DNA of 44,741 nt. Source: DATBLE01 sp038248655. Its GTDB lineage: Bacteria > Actinomycetota > Thermoleophilia > Gaiellales > Gaiellaceae. The notes under the pieces were generated by a model, which was given only the letters and a program-made list of their open reading frames with translations, did no database searches and was not told the DNA's origin. Where the stretch lies: assembly GCA_038248655.1 (NCBI GenBank), contig JBBRXG010000011.1, forward strand, positions 1 through 44,741, in the 5' to 3' direction. Made by a program: the position numbers and the translations under genes. This document shows positions 39,031 to 44,741 of the stretch, piece by piece (positions within the stretch are counted from its first letter, which is position 1; every line of letters starts with the position of its first letter).

Positions 39031-40893
39031 GTGGAGGTCGTCTGGACCCCGGACGAGAACGTCCTGTCCCGGGCGAACGTCGTGCGGTTGATGAGAGCGC
39101 ACGGGATCGAGCGCTACCGCGACCTCGTCGCCCGCTCGATCGAGGAGCCCGAGTGGTTCTGGCCGGCGGCGGTCGACGACATGGGGCTCGAGTTCTCGGA
39201 GCCGTGGCGGCAGGTCGTCGACCTCTCGCGCGGGCCCGAGTGGGCGACCTGGTTCGTCGGCGGGAAGCTGAACATCGCCTGGAACTGCGTTCACCGGCAT
39301 CGCGGCGACCGGGTGGCGGCGGTCTTCCGAGGAGAGGACGGTGCCCGGCGCGAGCTGACCTTCACCGAGCTCTCGGACGCCGTCACCCGGCTCGCCGAGC
39401 GACTGGTGGCGCTCGGCGTCGAGCCCGGCGACCGCGTCGCCGTCTACCTGCCCATGTCGCCCGAGGCGGCGATCGCCTCGCACGCGTGCGCGCACGTCGG
39501 AGCCGTGCAGGTCTCGGTCTTCTCCGGGTTCGCCGCTCCGGCCGTCGCCCAGCGGCTCGTCGACTCCGGAGCGAAGGCGGCGATCACCGCGCGGACCTCT
39601 CTGCGTCGCGGCCGTGAGATTCCGATGCTCTCGATCCTCGAGGAGGCGCGCCGCGAGGCGCCCGCGCTCGAGCACGTGATCGTCGCCCCGTGGGACGACG
39701 AGGTGGCCGCCTGCCCGGGCACGCTGCCTGCGCTCGCGGTCGACTCCGAGCACCCGTACCTGCTCACGTACACGTCCGGGACGAGCGGCAGGCCGAAGGG
39801 CGTGGTGCACGTGCACGGCGGGTTCCTGGTCTCGATCGCGCGCGAGGCGTGCTACCAGGCGGACGTGCACGCGGGCGACGTCGTCCACTTCGCGACGGAC
39901 ATGGGCTGGATCATGGGCCCCTGGACCGTCGTCGGCTGCGGAGCGATGGGAGCGACGATCGTCTTCGCCGAAGGGGCGCCGGACTGGCCGCCGGACCGCC
40001 TCTGGCGGCTCGTCGAGGAGGAGCACGTGTCGATGCTCGGCTGCTCGCCGACGCTGATCCGGGCTCTGATCCCCCACGGCGATCCGGCCGTGGATCTCTC
40101 GTCGCTCGAGACGATCGTCACCACCGGGGAGCCCTGGAACCCCGATCCCTACCGGTGGCTGGCCGAGCACGTCGGCGGCGGACGGGTCCCGATCGTGAAC
40201 TGCTCGGGCGGCACGGAGGTCGGCGCATGCTTTCTCTCCTGCTCGGTCGCCGAGCCGATCAAGGAATGCTCATTGGGTGGGCCGGCGACGGGAATGGCGA
40301 TGGACGTCGTCGACCAGGAAGGGCGGTCGCTGGTCGGCACGGGCGAGGTCGGGGAGCTCGTCTGCCGGAAACCGTTCCCGGGAATGACCCGCGGCTTCTG
40401 GGGAAACCCGGACCGGTACCTGGAGACGTACTGGCGCCGGTTCCCCGGGATCTGGACCCACGGCGACTGGGCGTCGGTCGACGAGGACGGCTACTGGTTC
40501 CTGCACGGACGCTCGGACGACACGCTGAACATCGCAGGCAAGCGAATCGGCCCGGCCGAGATCGAGTCGGCCGCGGTCGCCCACCCTGCGGTGTCGGAGG
40601 CGGCAGCGGTCGGCGTCCCGCACGAGGTGAAGGGCGAGGTGGCGTGGCTCTTCTGCGTCCTCTCGCCCGGCAGGTCGGCCGGGGAGGACGACGTGCGGGC
40701 GCTGGTCTCGGCGGCGCTCGGGAAGGCGTTCGCGCCCGAGAGAGTGGTCTTCGTCCCCGCTCTGCCGAAGACCCGCTCGGCCAAGATCGTGCGCCGGGCG
40801 GTGCGCGCGACGGCGCTCGGCGAGGATCCCGGCGACATGTCGTCGGTCGAGAACCCGGAGTCGCTGGACGCGATTACGGGCGCGATCGGCTGA
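39031..40893 (+). CDS. AMP-forming acyl-CoA synthetase (acetyl-CoA synthetase-like)
   Basis: A 620-residue adenylate-forming enzyme of the Acs type. Seen: an N-terminal ACAS_N-like part (FVGGKLNIAWNCVHRH), the ATP loop LTYTSGTSGRPKGVVHVHGG, VNCSGGTEVGACF, WTHGDWASVDEDGYWFLHGR, GRSDDTLNIAGKRIGPAEIE and the catalytic lysine in PKTRSAKIVRRAVR. It activates a short-chain acid to acyl-CoA; FATDMGWIMGPW is typical of acetyl/propionyl-type enzymes, but the acid is not certain. GTG start at 39031. nadE follows by 29 bp. Confidence 0.92.
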   Translation: MEVVWTPDENVLSRANVVRLMRAHGIERYRDLVARSIEEPEWFWPAAVDDMGLEFSEPWRQVVDLSRGPEWATWFVGGKLNIAWNCVHRHRGDRVAAVFRGEDGARRELTFTELSDAVTRLAERLVALGVEPGDRVAVYLPMSPEAAIASHACAHVGAVQVSVFSGFAAPAVAQRLVDSGAKAAITARTSLRRGREIPMLSILEEARREAPALEHVIVAPWDDEVAACPGTLPALAVDSEHPYLLTYTSGTSGRPKGVVHVHGGFLVSIAREACYQADVHAGDVVHFATDMGWIMGPWTVVGCGAMGATIVFAEGAPDWPPDRLWRLVEEEHVSMLGCSPTLIRALIPHGDPAVDLSSLETIVTTGEPWNPDPYRWLAEHVGGGRVPIVNCSGGTEVGACFLSCSVAEPIKECSLGGPATGMAMDVVDQEGRSLVGTGEVGELVCRKPFPGMTRGFWGNPDRYLETYWRRFPGIWTHGDWASVDEDGYWFLHGRSDDTLNIAGKRIGPAEIESAAVAHPAVSEAAAVGVPHEVKGEVAWLFCVLSPGRSAGEDDVRALVSAALGKAFAPERVVFVPALPKTRSAKIVRRAVRATALGEDPGDMSSVENPESLDAITGAIG

Positions 40894-40922
40894 TAAGGTT
40901 TTCGACCGAGAGTCGCAAACTG

Positions 40923-42647
40923 ATGAGGCTGGCGCTCGCACAGATCGACACCGTGGTCGGCGACCTCGACGGGAACCGCGCGCTGATCCTCGCCAGGCTC
41001 GAGGGGGCGCGGGCGGCGGGCGCCGACCTCGTGCTGTTCCCGGAGCTCGCGGTCACGGGGTATCCGCCCGAGGATCTCCTCCTGCGCCCTGCATTCGTGC
41101 GCGCCGCCGAGAGATCGGTGCAGTCGATCGCCGCTACGACGACCGGCATCGTCGCGCTCGTCGGCGCCCCCCACTTCGACGGTGACCTCTTCAACGCATG
41201 CGCGGTGTGCGCCGACGGCGAGGTGCAGGCGATCTACCGCAAGCGCTTCCTGCCGAACTACGGCGTCTTCGACGAGGAGCGGTACTTCGCGTCCGGGCGC
41301 GACCTCGTCCTGCTCCGGATCGGCGAGTCGCTGATCGGGGTGACGGTCTGCGAGGACATGTGGCAGCCTGGCCCGCCGGCCACGGACCTCGCCCTGGCCG
41401 GCGCGCAGCTGCTCGTCAACGTCTCGGCCTCGCCGTTCCACGTCGGCAAGGATCGCGAGCGGGAGGAGATGTTCGCCCTTCGTGCCCGCGACACCTCGAG
41501 CTTCGTCGCCTTCGTCAACGCGGTCGGCGGACAGGACGAGCTGGTCTTCGACGGTCATTCGGTCGTCCTCGACGACGAGGGCCAGGTGCTCGCCCGCGCC
41601 CCCGGCTTCGAGGAGGCGCTCCTCGTGGTCGACGTCGATCCGGCGGCGGCGATGGGACGGCGGCTGAGCGAGGCCAGACGGCGAGCGCTGGCGCGCGAGC
41701 GTGACGAACGACCGCAGGCAGTCGTCGTCCAGCTCGGCGAAGGGCAGGGTCAGACCCCCTCGGGGCCAGGCCAGGCGAGCGTCATGGCGCCGCTCCTGGG
41801 CGACCTCGAGCAGATGCGGCTCGCGCTCGAGCTCGGGCTCCGCGACTACGTCGACAAGAACGGTTTCAGCGAGATCGTCGTCGGGCTGTCCGGGGGGGTC
41901 GACTCGGCTCTGACCGCGGCGCTCGCGGTCGAGGCGCTCGGAGCGGGCCGCGTCCACGGCGTCTCGATGCCGTCACGCTACTCGTCCGAGGGGACGCGCA
42001 CCGACGCGCGCAGGCTCGCCGAGAGCCTGGGCCTCGACTTTCGCGAGCTTCCGATCGACCGGATCGTCGCCTCGTTCGAGGAGGCGCTCTCGGCGAGCTT
42101 CGAGGGCCGCGACCGCGATTTGACCGAGGAGAACCTGCAGGCGCGCGCCCGCGGCGTGCTCCTGATGGCGCTCTCGAACAAGTTCGGCTGGCTCGTGGTC
42201 GCGACGGGCAACAAGTCGGAGCTCTCGGTCGGCTACGCAACGCTGTACGGGGACATGGCCGGCGGCTTCGCGCTCCTCAAGGATGTGTTCAAGACGGACG
42301 TGTTCCGGCTGGCGAGGCACCTGAACGACCGTGCCGGCCGGGAGGTGATCCCGCAGTCGATCGTCGACCGGGCACCGAGCGCGGAGCTGCGCGACGACCA
42401 GCTGGACGAGGATTCGCTGCCGCCCTACCCCGCGCTCGACCGCGTGCTCGAGGCGTACGTCGAGCAGGACCGCTCGCGCGAGGAGTTGATCGCGGACGGC
42501 TTCGACGCCGATGTGGTCGACCGCGCGCTGGCGATGATCGACCGCGCCGAGTACAAGCGCCGCCAGGCGCCGCTCGGCGTCAAGCTGCGCACGAAGGCGT
42601 TCGGCCGCGACCGGCGCATCCCGATCACGAACCGCTGGCGCGGCTGA
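40923..42647 (+). CDS. nadE: Glutamine-dependent NAD+ synthetase
   Basis: A 574-residue two-domain NadE converting nicotinate adenine dinucleotide to NAD. The N-terminal glutaminase (nitrilase fold) has Glu41 (VLFPELAVTGYPPED), Lys107 (IYRKRFLPNYGVFDE) and Cys143 (VTVCEDMWQP). The synthetase domain has VVGLSGGVDSALTAAL, LVVATGNKSELSVGYATLYG and FKTDVFRLARHLN. The linker, about residues 270-290, is read through a GGGTCAGACCCC-type repeat (GQGQTPSGPGQ). ATG 40923 is the first start at the conserved MRLALAQID; a long open frame upstream is shadow. Confidence 0.95.
   Translation: MRLALAQIDTVVGDLDGNRALILARLEGARAAGADLVLFPELAVTGYPPEDLLLRPAFVRAAERSVQSIAATTTGIVALVGAPHFDGDLFNACAVCADGEVQAIYRKRFLPNYGVFDEERYFASGRDLVLLRIGESLIGVTVCEDMWQPGPPATDLALAGAQLLVNVSASPFHVGKDREREEMFALRARDTSSFVAFVNAVGGQDELVFDGHSVVLDDEGQVLARAPGFEEALLVVDVDPAAAMGRRLSEARRRALARERDERPQAVVVQLGEGQGQTPSGPGQASVMAPLLGDLEQMRLALELGLRDYVDKNGFSEIVVGLSGGVDSALTAALAVEALGAGRVHGVSMPSRYSSEGTRTDARRLAESLGLDFRELPIDRIVASFEEALSASFEGRDRDLTEENLQARARGVLLMALSNKFGWLVVATGNKSELSVGYATLYGDMAGGFALLKDVFKTDVFRLARHLNDRAGREVIPQSIVDRAPSAELRDDQLDEDSLPPYPALDRVLEAYVEQDRSREELIADGFDADVVDRALAMIDRAEYKRRQAPLGVKLRTKAFGRDRRIPITNRWRG
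41744..41772 (+). repeat. GGGTCAGACCCC-type repeat inside the nadE linker
   Basis: GCAGGGTCAGACCCCCTCGG then GGCCAGG resembles the second half of the repeat units at 14841-14964 and the palindrome at 42652-42682. It is in frame and encodes GQGQTPSGPGQ between the glutaminase and synthetase domains, where extra residues are tolerated. Confidence 0.55.
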
Positions 42648-42651
42648 AGTA

Positions 42652-42682
42652 GACATGTCAGGGGTCAGACCCCTGACATGTC
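42652..42682. repeat. 31-bp perfect palindrome after nadE
   Basis: Arms GACATGTCAGGGGTC and GACCCCTGACATGTC, 15 bp each, around a single A, starting 5 bp after the nadE stop. It would form a strong hairpin and may terminate nadE transcription, though only TCCGTTC follows. It shares the GGGGTCAGACCCC core with the repeats at 14841-14964. Confidence 0.8.
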
Positions 42683-42699
42683 CGTTCTAGCCGAAACGG

Positions 42700-42731
42700 C
42701 CGGTTTCCCCCGCGCACCCCCTTCCCTGACC
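42700..42731 (+). repeat. Partial, degenerate copy of the 139-nt element
   Basis: CGGTTTCCCCCGCGCACCCC followed by CTTCCCTGACCG matches the right arm of hairpin 1 and the linker that follows it (GTTTCCCCCACGAGCCCCCT, TCTTCC) in the copies at 22026-22164 and 25449-25587. The flanking parts are not recognisable. The rest of the 163-bp gap between nadE and the convergent gene (42732-42810) shows nothing further. Confidence 0.5.
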
Positions 42732-42810
42732 GTGCTCGCACCCGAGCAGCCGTTGGGAGCCGCGCCCGCCAAGTCGGTCGCGGCGACGAACTGACCAGCC
42801 GATCGCAGCG

Positions 42811-43782
42811 CTAGATCCCGACGTCGACCGGCCCGGTGGGAGGGCCGTCCTCGATCAGGTCGCGAAGTCGCTCAGGCAAGGTACGAGGAACGAGCTCCTC
42901 CGAGGTGGCATCGAGCTCGGCGAGCGTCCACCAGCGGGTCTCGTGAACGTGCTCCGCGGCGAGGTCGACGGTCGGCGCAGGCTGATGGGCGTCCACGCGG
43001 ACGATGTAGATCCGCTCACGCTGCGCCAGGAGCCGACCGTCCCAGGCGAATGTATGCACTCGCCTCCAGATCTCGGGGCCGATGTCGGCATCGGCCAGCC
43101 CAATCTCTTCGACGAGCTCGCGGCGCAATGCCCGCTCCGGAGTCTCCCCCGTGTCGATCCCGCCTCCTGGCGTTGCCCACCAGATTTGGCCGACCGAGTC
43201 CTTGAACTGGACGAGCAGGGCGCGGTTCTCCTGGTCGAGGACGAGCCCGCGCACGGCTGGACGATCGATCGGCTCGAGCCAGTCGCGGAGCGCCTCGAAC
43301 CAGCGCAGCCGATCACGATACGGGACGGCCGCGTTCGCGGGCGAAGTCGAGGGGAGGACGAACAGACCGGTAGCGCGAAGCGTGCGCCGCTGAGCTCCCA
43401 GCTCGGCCCGCTCGCGGAAGGCGCCACGATAGGCCTCCTTGCCGACGAAGGCGATCGCGCGCGGGCGCAACTCGCGGGCGATTCGCCCCAGCCGTTCGAC
43501 GGCGCCCTGGAAGTCTGCGCTTCTGAGGTCGCTCGAGCCCTTCGTCGTCCGGAGCGCGGTGTTCGTCACGCCGACGCCGTACTCGAGCGTCTCGAACTGC
43601 TCGTCGGGGCGCAGGAGGCGCGGCGTGAAGCCCGCGTCGTGGAGCAGGCGCCAGAAGTCGTTCCGCGGGTTCGCGAAGTGGGCGCTCGCCGCAGCGGACA
43701 CGCGGCCCGGGTTGATCCCGCAGAAGACGACGTCCAGACCGGGCGCGAGCACGTCGGGCACGGCGCTCTCCATGCCGCGCAT
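42811..43782 (-). CDS. Fusion of mismatch uracil-DNA glycosylase (MUG) and NUDIX hydrolase
   Basis: A 323-residue two-domain protein. Residues 1 to about 168 are a MUG/TDG-type glycosylase: VVFCGINPGRVSAAASAHFA, ANPRNDFWRLLHDAGFTPRL, VTNTALRTTKGSSDL and LPSTSPANAAVPY. Residues about 172-320 are a NUDIX domain with a full box GGGIDTGETPERALRRELVE followed by EIGL. The parts would remove uracil or ethenocytosine from DNA and cleave a nucleoside-diphosphate derivative. Both active sites look intact. ATG 43782 is used; MESAVPD (43773) is an alternative. The 66-aa gene lies 16 bp upstream on the same strand. Confidence 0.88.
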   Translation of the reverse strand: MRGMESAVPDVLAPGLDVVFCGINPGRVSAAASAHFANPRNDFWRLLHDAGFTPRLLRPDEQFETLEYGVGVTNTALRTTKGSSDLRSADFQGAVERLGRIARELRPRAIAFVGKEAYRGAFRERAELGAQRRTLRATGLFVLPSTSPANAAVPYRDRLRWFEALRDWLEPIDRPAVRGLVLDQENRALLVQFKDSVGQIWWATPGGGIDTGETPERALRRELVEEIGLADADIGPEIWRRVHTFAWDGRLLAQRERIYIVRVDAHQPAPTVDLAAEHVHETRWWTLAELDATSEELVPRTLPERLRDLIEDGPPTGPVDVGI

Positions 43783-43798
43783 GTTCGCCGGTGAGCGG

Positions 43799-43999
43799 CT
43801 ACGCCGCTTCGACGTCCGGAAGCGCGCCCGGCGGATCGGCGTCGAGACTCTCCTCGAACAGCCGTCTCAGGTGCTCTCCGAGCGCATCGCCTCCCGGCCG
43901 CTCGGGGTCCGTCTCCCGGATCACGGCCACCGCCGATTCGCGGTCGCCGTAGAGGCGTGTGTAGCACTCGGACTCGCTCAGGGGCCGGAGCCTCGACAC
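43799..43999 (-). CDS. 66-residue hypothetical protein
   Basis: A small acidic protein starting with GTG at 43999 (MSRLRPLSESECYTRLYGDR) with ESAVAVIRETDPERPGGDAL and a helix GEHLRRLFEESLDAD. I do not recognise the family, but codon usage and the amphipathic pattern look real, and it directly precedes the MUG-NUDIX gene on the same strand, so the two are probably co-expressed. No clear ribosome binding site. Confidence 0.6.
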   Translation of the reverse strand: MSRLRPLSESECYTRLYGDRESAVAVIRETDPERPGGDALGEHLRRLFEESLDADPPGALPDVEAA

Positions 44000-44046
44000 G
44001 CCCGCAACGTAGCTTCTGGTCCGGACGGAGCCTGTAGGTTTGCCGC

Positions 44047-44439
44047 ATGGCCGAGCCGCGCGCGAAGGTGTTCGAGTTCAGCGCCGCCGTCGGGCGAGAC
44101 GGCCGGATCGAAGCGCTCGGAGAGTCCCTGGAGCCGCCGGAGGCGTGGTCGCCCGAGCACCTCGTCCTCGCCGGGCTCGTCCGGTGCTCGCTGACCAGTC
44201 TGCGCTACCACGCGCGCCGCGCCGGGGTCGAGGTCGCGGCCCGCGGCGAGGCGTCCGGAACCGTGACGAAGCGAGCTCTCGACGGCCGCTACGCCTTCGT
44301 CCAGATCGACTGCCGCCTCGACGTCGAGCTGACGCCGGCTCCGGACGACCTGCCGGCACTCCTGGCCAGGGCCGAGCGCGACTGCTTCGTCGGCGCCTCC
44401 CTGACCGTGCAGCCGACCTATCGCTGGAACGCGACGTGA
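44047..44439 (+). CDS. OsmC-family protein
   Basis: A 130-residue OsmC/Ohr-fold protein. The two redox cysteines are in VRCSLTSLRYHARRAGV (helix cysteine) and ERDCFVGASLTVQPTYRWN. Members reduce organic hydroperoxides with thiols. ATG 44047 begins MAEPRAKVFEFSAAVGRDGR, the typical first strands. The promoter region is shared with the divergent 66-aa gene (47 bp gap). Confidence 0.88.
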   Translation: MAEPRAKVFEFSAAVGRDGRIEALGESLEPPEAWSPEHLVLAGLVRCSLTSLRYHARRAGVEVAARGEASGTVTKRALDGRYAFVQIDCRLDVELTPAPDDLPALLARAERDCFVGASLTVQPTYRWNAT

Positions 44440-44596
44440 AGCTCCACGTCCTCGGCCCGACCGATCTCACGAGCTAGGGCGAGCAGATCGCGTGTGTCTC
44501 GCCGCCCGGGCCGGGCCTCGCGACCGCGATTCGCGCTCCCGGCGGACCGTGCGCTCCCCGGCCGTGCGATGATGGGCCGTCGACGAGAGGAACGAG

Positions 44597-44741
44597 ATGT
44601 CGGTCGCGAAGGTGATCGAGGTGACGGCGAGCTCGACCGAGAGCTTCGAAGCCGCGATTCGCGAGGGGATCGCGAAGAGCGGCGAGACGGTGCGAAACAT
44701 CAAGGGCGCCTGGGTGGCGGAGCAGAAGGTGGACGTCGAGA
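44597..44741 (+). CDS. Dodecin, N-terminal part (runs off the window)
   Basis: Starts at ATG 44597 with AGAGGA about 5 nt upstream. The 48 visible residues (SVAKVIEVTASSTESFEAAI, then REGIAKSGETVRNIKGAWVA, EQKVDV) match dodecin, a flavin-storing protein of about 70 residues that assembles into a dodecamer; the tryptophan in IKGAWV is the flavin-stacking residue. The preceding gap (44440-44596) shows no gene. Confidence 0.92.
   Translation, partial: MSVAKVIEVTASSTESFEAAIREGIAKSGETVRNIKGAWVAEQKVDVE

Noticed and set aside
39690..40922. Longer NadE start far upstream
   Set aside because: That part is the frame-shifted shadow of the acyl-CoA synthetase gene; the conserved NadE start MRLALAQID is at 40923.
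1..44741. Insertion sequence, prophage or integrative element boundaries
   Set aside because: No transposase, integrase, tRNA attachment site or phage structural gene is present; base composition looks even by eye.

Overview
The window is very GC-rich, with short intergenic gaps, many GTG/TTG starts and many 4-bp stop/start overlaps (GTGA, TTGA). Gene content (korAB, DUF1326/DUF2182, PAC2, BtpA, DipZ-like CcdA-thioredoxin fusion, HTH-TPR regulators) points to a chromosomal segment of an actinobacterium, most likely of class Thermoleophilia. That placement is inference; there is no rRNA, tRNA, IS transposase or CRISPR array in the window.

Layout. 1-5.2 kb: minus-strand EamA exporter, a 1097-aa AAA ATPase and a DUF1326/DUF2182 pair cut by the window edge. 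5.2-13.9 kb: housekeeping and accessory genes (TMEM175-like channel, aminotransferase, MOSC, BtpA, MarR+MFS, MsrA) mixed with broken genes: a PIN remnant, a hydrolase with an in-frame TAG, and two genes each carrying one frameshift. 13.9-19.4 kb: vapBC beside an msrA remnant, then a minus-strand run VOC > methyltransferase (in-frame TAG) > korA > 64-aa protein > korB. 19.4-26.3 kb: two tandem DUF1326 genes, an O-antigen-ligase-type membrane protein, a methyltransferase, then alkA-like > TIM-barrel isomerase > proC > pgl. 26.3-35.2 kb: a DEAD/DEAH helicase with a structured leader, a DipZ-like protein, PAC2, CtaA, SelD and a thioredoxin-fold lipoprotein. 35.2-39.0 kb: an HTH-TPR regulator with a tiny hydrophobic peptide gene behind it, then TetR and its DHA2 exporter. 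39.0-44.7 kb: acyl-CoA synthetase, NAD synthetase, a MUG-NUDIX fusion, OsmC and a partial dodecin.

The most unusual signals are non-coding or very small. (1) A structured element of exactly 139 nt fills the gap from stop codon to start codon in two unrelated gene pairs (22026-22164 and 25449-25587); each has three hairpins, the last reaching the start codon, and a third partial copy lies at about 42700. (2) Two other short palindrome-headed repeat families with units of about 50 bp occur at several places, one copy lying inside the nadE coding region at its domain linker. (3) The HTH-TPR regulator plus a 29-codon peptide ORF with its own ribosome binding site has the layout of RRNPP-type peptide signalling. 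Back-to-back consensus promoters upstream of the regulator also predict a divergent short RNA.
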